DNA from: Flavobacterium sp. 9
GTDB lineage: Bacteria; Bacteroidota; Bacteroidia; Flavobacteriales; Flavobacteriaceae
Reading direction: 5' to 3'
Assembly: GCF_002754195.1 (NCBI RefSeq)
Contig: NZ_PEEU01000001.1
Span: 2,604,001-2,668,000 of the forward strand
DNA length: 64,000 nucleotides
A program made the position numbers and the translations under genes. The notes beneath the pieces are model-generated. The model was given only the letters and a program-made list of their open reading frames with translations, did not search any database and was not told where the DNA came from. Positions 18,084 through 26,145 of this stretch are shown here, piece by piece (within the stretch, counting starts at the first letter, position 1; the number at the start of each line of letters is the position of its first letter).

Positions 18084-18638
18084 TCAACTGATTTCTCTAC
18101 TATCATTCTTACAAAGAAGTATTCCCAATCCCAAAGCAAAAACCAGACAACTCAGTAACATATAAACTACATTCTTCAATACAAAAAAAGAAAAACCAAT
18201 TGCCAATGAACCAACAATAACCATTAATGAACTTATCATATTTGTTTTGAAAAAGTTCAAAGCATGAATTGCCAAACCTATAAAAAGCAAAGAAGGTCCG
18301 ACTATAATAAATGGATACAAAATCGCTGGCGTATTGCTAATATGTTTACTTAATTCTTCTTTGGCAAATTCATTATTACCAAAACTTGACATTATTAAAT
18401 CGATTGTGCAAAGTCCAATATGCGCAATAACTCCAAAAGTTGTAATAACCGAAGCTACTGAATTTAATCTGTTTTTGGGAAATGCATCATTAAACGATAA
18501 TAAAAAACAGGCGCCAATTAAGTTGAACCAATGTCCAAAATCTATTGGATTTTGATCGTTTGGCAAAACGTGCGAAAAGAATAAATAACTGATAACGAAA
18601 AATAATAATCCGATAAAGCAAAGATGTTTTGTTTTCAT
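18084..18638 (-). CDS. Integral membrane protein, hypothetical (184 aa)
   Basis: Five to six hydrophobic helices, beginning MKTKHLCFIGLLFFVISYLF, with a Pro-rich bend ILYPFIIVGPSLLFIGLAI. No catalytic motif is visible. It sits in a minus-strand series with a membrane-bound LytTR regulator about 100 nt upstream and a TPR protein downstream. Such small membrane proteins are often targets of neighbouring LytTR regulators, but this is only suggested by position. Confidence 0.7.
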   Translation of the reverse strand: MKTKHLCFIGLLFFVISYLFFSHVLPNDQNPIDFGHWFNLIGACFLLSFNDAFPKNRLNSVASVITTFGVIAHIGLCTIDLIMSSFGNNEFAKEELSKHISNTPAILYPFIIVGPSLLFIGLAIHALNFFKTNMISSLMVIVGSLAIGFSFFVLKNVVYMLLSCLVFALGLGILLCKNDSREIS

Positions 18639-18739
18639 AATTTAGTTTAAAATTGATGAAACAAAACTAAAATCAAAAACTTACGTAAAGCCCAATTTTA
18701 TTGACTTAGGTACAAAACATATTGTTTTAGGTACGAAAA

Positions 18740-19480
18740 TTATAACGCCAATAAAGTTTCTTTGTAGTTTTTAGAAACAGGAAGTTCGATTTGAGTTAAA
18801 ACAACAGTATTTTGATTTCTCCAGGATTTAAAATGTGTTGGATTTATTAAATGCGATCGATGAATTTGCATTAAAAAATCAAAATCTTCCTGAACTTTTC
18901 TAAGCGAAGTCCGAAGCAGTTTTGAGGTAAGTTTGTCGTTTTCGATATAAAAAATCTCAACGTAATTCTGAGCATTCGAAATACAAACCAAATCGGCTTT
19001 GTTAATTTTTAAAATATCTAGTTTATTCTCTCCTCTTATAGTTAGAATATCATCTTTCGAAGGAATTAATTTAATCAAATATCTTCTGGCGAGAATAATT
19101 ACCGGAGTTAGAATCAAAGCAACTCGGCTAAATATGATCAAAAAGAATGCTGTAAAATTATATCCGCCTTTGAGAATTGGACTTTTGTAATAGAAGTAAA
19201 TTCCAATTAAATAAATCAAGTAAAAAAACAGCAAACTAGCTATTTCCAGCTTTAAATTCCATTTTGAGGTTTTAAGATAAACTCGTTTTTGAACAAAAGC
19301 CAAAACTGAATAGCACAAAAATGCCAAAACACTAAAACCTAAACTTATCAAAAACCATGATTTAAAATCTATAGTTCCGTCGTCAAAAGGTCTTATGATA
19401 AAAGCAAAAACAAAAATCCATAATGCGATAAGTAAACCTACTATCAGATTGTGTTTTATGGATATGTTTAGTTGTTTCAT
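18740..19480 (-). CDS. Membrane-anchored LytTR-family transcriptional regulator
   Basis: 246 residues. Four membrane helices in residues 1-135, then a LytTR DNA-binding domain in the last 100 (IRGENKLDILKINKADLVCI, then AQNYVEIFY, and LRTSLRKVQEDF...MQIHRSHLINP). This topology places a DNA-binding domain directly on the inner membrane without a receiver domain. Such proteins usually control a small adjacent set of genes. The next gene downstream is a membrane protein on the same strand. Confidence 0.88.
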   Translation of the reverse strand: MKQLNISIKHNLIVGLLIALWIFVFAFIIRPFDDGTIDFKSWFLISLGFSVLAFLCYSVLAFVQKRVYLKTSKWNLKLEIASLLFFYLIYLIGIYFYYKSPILKGGYNFTAFFLIIFSRVALILTPVIILARRYLIKLIPSKDDILTIRGENKLDILKINKADLVCISNAQNYVEIFYIENDKLTSKLLRTSLRKVQEDFDFLMQIHRSHLINPTHFKSWRNQNTVVLTQIELPVSKNYKETLLAL

Positions 19481-19549
19481 TTTTTTAGAATCTCTTTTTT
19501 TTACTGGCTGCCAAGATTTGTCTTTCTACTTTAATCTAATGTTACTTCT

Positions 19550-19855
19550 CTATTTTGAAGTATAATTGCTCGAACCACCATTTAATTTCTTCATTTCAAA
19601 AAAACATTCATCACAAATAAGTTCTATTTTAGCAAATGCTTCAGATATATCATTCCATTCTCCTTGTTCTACAAGTACTTTATCGCAAGCATTACACCAC
19701 GCATTTAATTCACCATCATGATATTCTTTCGTTGAATCTGAATCAAACGATTCCCAAAAACCTCCAAATTCAGAAGTTATTAAATGTTGACATACATAAG
19801 CTTCATTTCGAAGTCCATGATTACAGCATTCTACTTTTTTATGGTTCTCTGACAT
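19550..19855 (-). CDS. Small Cys-rich, probably zinc-binding protein (101 aa)
   Basis: Acidic protein with regularly placed metal-ligand pairs: ECCNHG near residue 10, VCQHL near 22, WCNACDK near 54 and ICDECFFE near 82. The two CxxC pairs with the upstream Cys/His pairs suggest two zinc clusters. No family name can be given with confidence. The surrounding region is accessory and the gene is alone on its strand. Confidence 0.6.
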   Translation of the reverse strand: MSENHKKVECCNHGLRNEAYVCQHLITSEFGGFWESFDSDSTKEYHDGELNAWCNACDKVLVEQGEWNDISEAFAKIELICDECFFEMKKLNGGSSNYTSK

Positions 19856-20052
19856 TCGTTTTAATGTTTTTAACTTTTTTTGATATACAATATTACACTT
19901 TAATCCAATTTGTAAGAAGTAAGATTCGCCAGTTTTTCACTTATTTTTAAGATCAGCAAAAACACAAAAAAGAAAGAAATTACAACGTACTTATCTTAAA
20001 AACCGAAGAATATTACATAATATTATAAAAACAAATTAGAAGCGCAAGTGTT

Positions 20053-20081
20053 TTTGTAAGTTTTTATTTAAAATTAATTTG
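20053..20081 (+). promoter_or_regulatory. Promoter of the tandem Cys-rich peptide genes
   Basis: TTTG at 20053-20056, 18-nt spacer, TAATTTG at 20075-20081 (one base short of TAnnTTTG). Predicted start near 20088 gives a leader of about 57 nt. None is seen in front of the second gene. Confidence 0.6.
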
Positions 20082-20144
20082 TATTTTTATCAAAGTCGTA
20101 TCCGAAAAACTTATAGAGTAGGAAATCCAAAAAACAAATTACCT

Positions 20145-20348
20145 ATGAAAAAATTACAAGAATTATCAAAATCACAAAAATTATCTAAAGAAGAATTGAA
20201 ATCAATTAATGCCGGTAATGGTACTCCATGCATACCATGGCCATTATGTAACGGTCAGGAAGCTACTTTTGAAACCATAAACTCATGTGGTTGGTATTTA
20301 TACAGAACAGCATCAAATAGTATTTGTATGGAATACGGAGCTGTATAA
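20145..20348 (+). CDS. Bacteriocin-like peptide precursor with double-glycine-type leader, copy 1
   Basis: 67 residues from ATG 20145; an upstream in-frame start at 20079 would lie inside the -7 promoter element. The leader MKKLQELSKSQKLSKEELKS ending in INAG resembles the leaders of Bacteroidetes bacteriocin-like and other natural-product precursors (hydrophobic heptad followed by G-G or A-G). The core of about 43 residues has Cys in TPCIPWPLCNG, SCGWYLYRTAS and SICMEY, so four Cys could form two disulfides or be modified. It is 70 nt upstream of a paralogue with the same layout. No maturation protease, C39 ABC exporter or modifying enzyme is nearby. Confidence 0.75.
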   Translation: MKKLQELSKSQKLSKEELKSINAGNGTPCIPWPLCNGQEATFETINSCGWYLYRTASNSICMEYGAV

Positions 20349-20419
20349 TCAACAGCTTTTATATCAAAGTGGCATCCGAAAAACTTACAGAGTAGGAAAA
20401 TCCAAAAGACAAATTACCT

Positions 20420-20617
20420 ATGAAAAATTTAGAAAAATTATCAGAATTGCAAAAATTATCAAAAGAAGAATTGAAATCAATTAATGCCGGAGCTGTAAAT
20501 TGCGTACCATATCCCTTATGTGGTGGTGACGAAGTTTCATATTATGGAAGAAACATCTGTGGTTGGTATTTATACAAAACAGCATCAGGTAGTATCTGTA
20601 TGGAATATCTGCCATGA
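20420..20617 (+). CDS. Bacteriocin-like peptide precursor with double-glycine-type leader, copy 2
   Basis: 65 residues. The leader LSKEELKSINAG is identical to copy 1; the core keeps the four Cys and the strings CGWYLYKTAS and SICMEY, but differs between the second and third Cys. The 5' untranslated stretch (about 20363-20419) is nearly identical to that of copy 1 (20088-20144), showing that a unit of leader plus gene was duplicated. It probably shares the upstream promoter. A strong terminator follows. Function unknown: toxin, signal or surface peptide. Confidence 0.75.
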   Translation: MKNLEKLSELQKLSKEELKSINAGAVNCVPYPLCGGDEVSYYGRNICGWYLYKTASGSICMEYLP

Positions 20618-20643
20618 TAATAACATAACGATTAAATTATTAA

Positions 20644-20676
20644 AACTGCTATCTTATCGATAGCAGTTTTTTTTTA
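20644..20676 (+). terminator. Terminator of the peptide operon
   Basis: Ten-base stem AACTGCTATC / GATAGCAGTT, 5-nt loop, then nine T. Confidence 0.9.
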
Positions 20677-20702
20677 TGTTCAATCTTTAATCCCTGAAAA
20701 AC

Positions 20703-21140
20703 TTACTTATAAATCGTAAACTTATTATGCGTTAAACCAAAACCAAGATTTTCGTAAATCAATACGTTTTCTACTCGTCTTTTATTTGTGGTAACTTCGA
20801 TACTTTTCAGGTTATTTTGATCAGCATAAATCATGATTTTTTCTATCAATTGTTTACCAACGCCTTGACCGCGATATTTTTGATGAATAAAAAACTCCTG
20901 GATTTCGCCAACTAATCCGCAATGATGTAAAAGATTTTGGGTGTGAAAACTAATAAAACCTAAACCTTCGTTTTCATTTTCGGCAATTAGGTAAACATTC
21001 TTTGGATTCGAAAAGTTTTCATCGAATATTTCCTTGAATACTTCAAAATCCAAAACTTCATTTTCGAGTTCGCAGATTGCTTTGTACACAAAATCCAAGT
21101 CTTGTTTTTCTACTTTTCTTATTTCAATTTTTGATTCCAT
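20703..21140 (-). CDS. GNAT-family N-acetyltransferase
   Basis: 145 residues. The acetyl-CoA pyrophosphate loop is HQKYRGQGVGKQLIEKI (R/QxxGxG/A), and the C-terminal IEVTTNKRRVENVLIYENLG follows the usual beta5-alpha4 pattern (residues N and Y-E-x-x-G-F). The acceptor substrate cannot be told. It is a single gene 23 nt upstream of the NTF2-like gene on the same strand; the two may be co-transcribed. Confidence 0.87.
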   Translation of the reverse strand: MESKIEIRKVEKQDLDFVYKAICELENEVLDFEVFKEIFDENFSNPKNVYLIAENENEGLGFISFHTQNLLHHCGLVGEIQEFFIHQKYRGQGVGKQLIEKIMIYADQNNLKSIEVTTNKRRVENVLIYENLGFGLTHNKFTIYK

Positions 21141-21163
21141 TTATAATTTTCGACTACTTACAA

Positions 21164-21541
21164 TTAGCTAATATCAGTCAATTTCAAAATTCTACCCTCT
21201 AAAATCTCAAAAACAGATTTTCCTTTCAAGTTTAATTCATCACCTTTTTTCATTCCGTTAGGGAAATCCATTGCCAAAACCGCATAATAATCAATTTCTA
21301 CCTCAGTTTTGGATTCAAAATGATTGAATGCAGTAATTGTTTGTGATCTGATCGAAAAATACGCTTTTGCTTTTTCTGCCTGTTCTCTAAATTCATCTAT
21401 TCCGATCAAAGTCATATTTACTTCACCATTCTGAATGTTTTCAAAAACAATATCATCAATAAAAGCAGCTGTCATTTTATCAATATCAAATTGATTGTAA
21501 CCTTTAACATAATTCTTAATTACTCTTTCTCTACTCTCCAT
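21164..21541 (-). CDS. NTF2-like / SnoaL-type small alpha-beta barrel protein
   Basis: 125 residues. The N-terminus (VIKNYVKGYNQFDIDKMTAA followed by FIDDIVFEN) is the common opening of nuclear-transport-factor-2-like proteins, and the rest has the alternating beta pattern ending FEILEGRILKLTDIS. Such proteins bind small ligands or act as isomerases or polyketide-like cyclases. No catalytic residue can be singled out. Confidence 0.78.
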   Translation of the reverse strand: MESRERVIKNYVKGYNQFDIDKMTAAFIDDIVFENIQNGEVNMTLIGIDEFREQAEKAKAYFSIRSQTITAFNHFESKTEVEIDYYAVLAMDFPNGMKKGDELNLKGKSVFEILEGRILKLTDIS

Positions 21542-21572
21542 AATATAATTTTGTTTTAAGTTTAAAGCTTGA

Positions 21573-22928
21573 CTAAAGATATTCGTTCAACCCAAGACGC
21601 TCAAATTTAACTTTGTATTTCCCAATAAAATTATTCCATTTCTCCTTATTTTCTTCATTATCATAAACAGAAGCCGAATAATCAGCAACTTCTTTACTAA
21701 AATGATTTCCAAAAACTGAATCTAAATTTTCTATTCCAGAATCGATTACTTGTTTTAAAATAGTGAATTTGTCAATTCCGTTTTCTTTACAAACTTTATC
21801 CAGCCATAATCCTTTGCCTATTTTCACATATTCTTCGAGCAAATTTTCGGTAATAAATTCAGACGAAACATCATTTATATTCGGTTCGTGTTTTCCGTTT
21901 TTGAATGTCGTTAAAATCAATTCTTCAGAATAAAACTCCTTTGGAATAAGCGAAATTAAGGTTCCGCTTTTCGCTGCTTTTAAGCAAAGTTCTTTTGTTA
22001 TAAAGTCGTCCGGAATTTTCTGAATCGCAAATCCATCTTTATCGACTAATCTCTCGCAAAGTTCCTTCGTAATAAATTCCTGATTGACAAATGGCAAAGC
22101 ATGAAATGTGATATTCAAAGCCAATTCGCACAATTCTTTGGTTTTAAATTGATGCGGAACTAACTTCAAATCTCTATAATTTGATTCAACTCTATATTTC
22201 CAATATGCAAAAGTTTTGGCAGCGGGATTACTTTTTTTCAAAACCAATTCGCCTTTCTCTAACTCACGTTTTAATTCTTCGAAAGTTTCAATTAATGGAT
22301 TATTCAGATGTTTGCGCAATTCTACCGAAATAATATCTTCATCAGAATCATCATCATATTCGCAATCATTTTTTGACTCAAAATCATTTGCTCTGTCATT
22401 ATAATAAAACAAATCATTTTTTCGCTCAGCAAAAGTTGTATTATGATCTTCGACTATAAAAACGGGAGAATCGATAACGCCGGAACATTTAAAATTTCCG
22501 TGATTGTACGAAGTCATAACCACTTCTTTGGCTTTTACATCTCCGTTTATTTCGACATAAGAACCTCCTAACAATAAACTTTTACAAGTTACATTTCCGC
22601 TAATAAAAACATAAGGTCCGTAATCTCCTTCGGCATTTATTATAGTTCCATTTGTGAAGATATTTCCATTTACCAAAATTCCTTCGATTCTTAAATCTTC
22701 AATAATTTTAATGGGTAAATTAAAGATATTGATAAACCATTTTTTTACTTTATCCTCATAAACATCTAGTAAAAAATCACCATCAAAATAGACATCTTCG
22801 TTTGCGACAAAAAAGAAATCGTCGTCATTCCATTCTTCAAAATAATCAAATCCTTCACGATCCAATAGAAACGGATATTGCGATTTGACTTCTTTTATTG
22901 TTATTAATTTAAAAACTGAATTATGCAT
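21573..22928 (-). CDS. Beta-helix (polymer-forming-like) plus DUF4116-like repeat protein
   Basis: 451 residues, no signal peptide. Residues about 60-165 run as short beta-strands with Gly/Asn/Val periodicity (ILVNGNIFTNGTIINAEGDY, then VFISGNVTCKSLLLGGSYVE), like a right-handed helix. An acidic linker (DCEYDDDSDEDI) follows. From about 250 to 370 are four repeats of roughly 25 residues with the theme F-x-T-K-E-L-C followed by a P-x-x-F/L turn (VPHQFKTKELCELAL, VNQEFITKELCERLV, IPDDFITKELCLKAA, IPKEFYSEELILTTF). This theme recalls DUF4116 repeats. Likely cytoplasmic; function unknown. It is in a minus-strand series with the pseudo-ABC pair. Confidence 0.72.
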   Translation of the reverse strand: MHNSVFKLITIKEVKSQYPFLLDREGFDYFEEWNDDDFFFVANEDVYFDGDFLLDVYEDKVKKWFINIFNLPIKIIEDLRIEGILVNGNIFTNGTIINAEGDYGPYVFISGNVTCKSLLLGGSYVEINGDVKAKEVVMTSYNHGNFKCSGVIDSPVFIVEDHNTTFAERKNDLFYYNDRANDFESKNDCEYDDDSDEDIISVELRKHLNNPLIETFEELKRELEKGELVLKKSNPAAKTFAYWKYRVESNYRDLKLVPHQFKTKELCELALNITFHALPFVNQEFITKELCERLVDKDGFAIQKIPDDFITKELCLKAAKSGTLISLIPKEFYSEELILTTFKNGKHEPNINDVSSEFITENLLEEYVKIGKGLWLDKVCKENGIDKFTILKQVIDSGIENLDSVFGNHFSKEVADYSASVYDNEENKEKWNNFIGKYKVKFERLGLNEYL

Positions 22929-22976
22929 TTTAATTTTTTATTGAAGTGAGTTACTTCATTTTTTTATTTCTTTTCA

Positions 22977-23606
22977 TTAATACATTCGAGAAAGATTTAC
23001 ACTTCCATTACCAATCTTTTTTAATTCTTCAAGATCTGAAAACCATTCAATTACAATAAATTTTGAACAATCATTTTTCATATCTTCTGCCCAATCAATT
23101 AAAATTGCGGCGCCTTCCTCTTTAATCTGTTCTTTAACAAACTGAAACGTTTTTTGTGCTCCAACCGGACTTTCTCCTCTCAAATCAAAAACAATATTTT
23201 TAGTTTTTAAGAAAACCGCGCTCAATGAAAGTCTCTTTTTTTGACTGGTATCGAGATCTTTCAGTTTGTCTTTTCCTGCAAAAGTATCAACTTCAAAGAT
23301 CCTTGGAATCACAATATTTTTTGGATCTGCATTTCTTTTTAAATATTCAAATACTGTAGTTGGATTAAACATTCTTTTAAACTTTGATTCTTTAAAAGGT
23401 TCTACAAAAGTCAAAGGCTTAAATATTTTTACGTTTTCATGATTCGCTCTTCCAGTAAAAATAGATGTCAATTGTATTTTCAGTTCATCATAATGCGCTC
23501 CACCTTGCAAATAAATAACAACCAATTCACCTTGTCTTAATTCAAATGGAGGTATAAAATATTGATCCGTTTTTATTCCTTTACTTTCGATTATAAGTTC
23601 TTTCAT
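22977..23606 (-). CDS. Degenerate ABC-ATPase-like protein, paralogue A
   Basis: 209 residues. The order of elements mimics an ABC nucleotide-binding domain: an opening FELRQGELVVIYLQGG where a Walker A would be, PTTVFEYLKRN where LTV-x-E-xL occurs, DTSQKKRLSLSAVFLKTKNI in place of the LSGGQ-to-Walker B stretch, then IVFDLRGESPVG and a final FIVIEW strand. However, Walker A has no GxxGxGK[ST], the catalytic Glu after Walker B is replaced by Leu, and the switch His is Trp (IDWAED). It is therefore probably unable to hydrolyse ATP. It shares the N-terminus ELIIESKGIKTD-YFIPPFEL with paralogue B, 107 nt upstream. Confidence 0.65.
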   Translation of the reverse strand: MKELIIESKGIKTDQYFIPPFELRQGELVVIYLQGGAHYDELKIQLTSIFTGRANHENVKIFKPLTFVEPFKESKFKRMFNPTTVFEYLKRNADPKNIVIPRIFEVDTFAGKDKLKDLDTSQKKRLSLSAVFLKTKNIVFDLRGESPVGAQKTFQFVKEQIKEEGAAILIDWAEDMKNDCSKFIVIEWFSDLEELKKIGNGSVNLSRMY

Positions 23607-23713
23607 TTTTATTCTTTATTAATTGACTTATTTTCGCAAAAAAAATATTAAATACTAAAAATCAATAACATACATTTTATTGCCATTATTTTTTTTATAA
23701 CAACGCCAAATTG

Positions 23714-24295
23714 TTATTTCAAAAACGGTATCCTTTCGGCTCTTATATACTTTGTACAATCTTTTTTTAGATGATTTCCCCACTCTATTAATAAAGCCGA
23801 TCCATCGTTTTTAATTTCTTCTTTAACGATTTCTGCTGCATGTTCCATTCCTTGAAAATCTTGTGCTGCGAGATCAAAAATTATATCATTTGTTTTTGAT
23901 AATACAGCATACAAGGAGAGCAATTTTCTTGGATTTCCTGCCAATGTATTGATTTTAGTGTTTTTATTAATCCAAACCGTTTCATAAATCTTTTTCGCAA
24001 ACTTATTGTTGGGATTTACATTTCTTAATAAATATTCACCGACTGTCGTTGGAAAATATCTGCTTCTGAATTTTGATTCTCGAAAATGCTTTGCATAAGT
24101 AAGAGGTTTATGGACAATAACATTTTCATGTTTTACTTTTCCTGTAAAAATAGCAATCATTTTATCTTCGATATCTATAGAATCAATGTGATTATCTAAA
24201 TGAATTAATACTAATTCGCCTTTTCTTAATTCAAATGGCGGTATAAAATATCGGTCGGTTTTTATTCCTTTGCTTTCGATTATTAGCTCGTTCAT
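23714..24295 (-). CDS. Degenerate ABC-ATPase-like protein, paralogue B
   Basis: 193 residues, clearly related to paralogue A over its whole length (same opening, FTGKVKHENV, FPTTVGEYLLRN, NPRKLLSLYAVLSKTND, IIFDLAAQDFQG, ALLIEW). The same ATPase residues are missing. It lacks the last 15 or so residues of paralogue A. The gene starts 7 nt after the stop of a membrane protein gene, so the two are translated from one transcript. A scaffold or regulatory role with the membrane protein is possible but unproven. Confidence 0.65.
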   Translation of the reverse strand: MNELIIESKGIKTDRYFIPPFELRKGELVLIHLDNHIDSIDIEDKMIAIFTGKVKHENVIVHKPLTYAKHFRESKFRSRYFPTTVGEYLLRNVNPNNKFAKKIYETVWINKNTKINTLAGNPRKLLSLYAVLSKTNDIIFDLAAQDFQGMEHAAEIVKEEIKNDGSALLIEWGNHLKKDCTKYIRAERIPFLK

Positions 24296-24302
24296 TTTTA
24301 TT

Positions 24303-24884
24303 TTATTCTTCGATAATTACTCTTTGACTTTCTCTGCAAAGTATTGCAATTGCGATAAAAACAAAACTTAGATAAATCGCAATTGGAAATCCAAGACCTA
24401 AGTGATAACTAACAATACTATCATAAAAAGGCAATATTTTTAAGGTTATCGCCGTCAGAATTGGCAATGAAAATAACACCCAAAATGCCACAAAATTATC
24501 CGGAAAAGAAAACAATCGTCTGAGAATAAAAAATAATAAAAAAGTAGTAGATGCTAATGGAACTATAAAACCTATCCAATCCAATTTGGTAATTGCCGAA
24601 ATAATAAGTCCAATTGTCATGGAAAGTATGAAAACTATTAAAATTCCAAAACTCAGAAAAAAGAATGTTGCCAAATACTCTCCTAATTTCACTTTTGCAA
24701 AGAATTGTACCAATATAAAAGTCAAAATTACTATTGTACCAAAACTAGTCATCAATCCGCGATCATTTCCTCTGTCAATCTTCGATGTAATAAACATCCA
24801 ACTCCAAAAAAGTGAAAGCGAAACCAACAAAAAAATTGCACTTTGCTTAATTGTTAAATACTTAACTTCTGTATTTAGTTTCAT
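24303..24884 (-). CDS. Polytopic membrane protein, hypothetical (193 aa)
   Basis: Six hydrophobic segments across residues 15-185, starting IKQSAIFLLVSLSLFWSWMF, with charged ends (MKLNTEVKYLT, CRESQRVIIEE). No known motif. It is immediately upstream (7 nt) of the degenerate ABC paralogue B, so it could be the membrane partner of an ABC-derived complex. The homology of the pair to transporters is suggested only by gene order. Confidence 0.65.
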   Translation of the reverse strand: MKLNTEVKYLTIKQSAIFLLVSLSLFWSWMFITSKIDRGNDRGLMTSFGTIVILTFILVQFFAKVKLGEYLATFFFLSFGILIVFILSMTIGLIISAITKLDWIGFIVPLASTTFLLFFILRRLFSFPDNFVAFWVLFSLPILTAITLKILPFYDSIVSYHLGLGFPIAIYLSFVFIAIAILCRESQRVIIEE

Positions 24885-24916
24885 ATTTTATAACTTTAAA
24901 ATTTCTATTAACGGTT

Positions 24917-25375
24917 TTAAACTTTTTCTATTAATAACTCCATGATTGGCATAAAGCGATCTTTAATCGAAGTTTCTATTTGACCAATTGTTACAAATCC
25001 AAATTTAGAATAAAACACTTCTGCATTTGGTTCCGAATCAAGAATCACTTTTTGAACGTCGTCATTTTTTATTCGAATAAGAAAATCATCCATTAATACT
25101 TTCCCGAATCCTTTGCCGATAAATTCCGGTAAAACAAACAAATTATCAAGTTTTATAATGTTTTCACTTTCGTGGAAGAATGAATAATAACCAATAATTT
25201 TATCGTTATCAACTAAATTAAAAACCGAATTCTTCTCGATATATTCTTTGGAAACGGTCAGGAATTGCGACCAATTTTCGATTTGCTCGTTTGAATATCC
25301 CCAATATGCTTTTGATTTTTTGGTTATTTCGGTTAAGATTTCGTGATCGTTTGGGTTTGCTTTTTGTATGGTCAT
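24917..25375 (-). CDS. GNAT-family N-acetyltransferase
   Basis: 152 residues from ATG 25375; a TTG 12 nt upstream is in frame but less likely. The acetyl-CoA loop is LPEFIGKGFGKVLMDDFL, and the C-terminal DSEPNAEVFYSKFGFVTIGQ matches the N-x-x-x-x-F-Y-x-x-x-G-F pattern. The acceptor is unknown. The gene is 33 nt upstream of the membrane protein gene on the same strand. Confidence 0.87.
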   Translation of the reverse strand: MTIQKANPNDHEILTEITKKSKAYWGYSNEQIENWSQFLTVSKEYIEKNSVFNLVDNDKIIGYYSFFHESENIIKLDNLFVLPEFIGKGFGKVLMDDFLIRIKNDDVQKVILDSEPNAEVFYSKFGFVTIGQIETSIKDRFMPIMELLIEKV

Positions 25376-25428
25376 TTTTCTTTTCAAATTGAGTTTGGTA
25401 GTTTTTCTCTAAGAATTCGGATTGGAAA

Positions 25429-25962
25429 TTATCTTTCAGCATAAATAAATCCAAACTGCCCAATTTTCATTTCTTTTTTAAATTTCTGTCCGAGAATATA
25501 ATTATTTGTCGGCACATCCATTTCAATTGTATCATTTTCAATTTCTCTTTTAATAAAAACACAATATTTATTTCCCCATTTTTTAGGAATCGGATAATCT
25601 ACTTTGACTATTTCTCCCGACAATAAATAGTTGTTTTGTGCTCCAAATTCTTTATTAATAATAATTACAGATCCTTGAAAAGAAAGACAATTTACCAATG
25701 AAATCATCGGAAACATCACAACAAAAACTACTAAATTTTTCCATACCGGAACAGCAATTAGTTGCTTATATCCAAAAGTTGAAAAATAAGCGTATGCCAA
25801 AGAAAATACGATTAACGGAATCAAAAGATATCTTTTTACAAACCCGAAACTTTGATCTCCAGAAATATAAGGAAGGTAATAAACTCCGTAAACACCAATA
25901 ATAAGAAGTAATAGAAACGGAATTGTAATATATAAATCTCTTTTAGTAACCTTCATATTCAT
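25429..25962 (-). CDS. Membrane protein, hypothetical (177 aa)
   Basis: Three or four hydrophobic helices in residues 9-95 (ITIPFLLLLIIGVYGVYYLP; LLIPLIVFSLAYAYF; NLVVFVVMFPMISLVNCL), then an extracytoplasmic beta-rich tail of about 80 residues (NYLLSGEIVKVDYPIPKKWG...QFGFIYAER). Either Met1 or Met3 may be the start. No family is recognised. Confidence 0.65.
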   Translation of the reverse strand: MNMKVTKRDLYITIPFLLLLIIGVYGVYYLPYISGDQSFGFVKRYLLIPLIVFSLAYAYFSTFGYKQLIAVPVWKNLVVFVVMFPMISLVNCLSFQGSVIIINKEFGAQNNYLLSGEIVKVDYPIPKKWGNKYCVFIKREIENDTIEMDVPTNNYILGQKFKKEMKIGQFGFIYAER

Positions 25963-26133
25963 AAATAAAGCATTTGTAAATTGCGATTCTATATTTTAAA
26001 AAACAATCCCGACTCAAAACAAACAATTATAAGAAAAATCATATTTTTAAAATATCGGAAACAATTTACAAAATGTATCTCACAAACCAAGACTTGTTTT
26101 CTACCAAAACCAAAATGGTAACAGAATTTTAAA

Positions 26134-26141
26134 TATCTTTG
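26134..26141 (+). promoter_or_regulatory. Putative -7 element, leaderless XRE transcript
   Basis: TATCTTTG is a perfect TAnnTTTG only 4 nt before the XRE-regulator ATG. Initiation at the usual distance would fall on or next to the start codon. No -33 TTTG is visible at consensus spacing. Confidence 0.45.
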
Positions 26142-26145
26142 AACT

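Noticed and set aside
22977..24295. Functional ABC transporter ATPases
   Set aside because: Walker A, catalytic Glu and switch His are missing in both.
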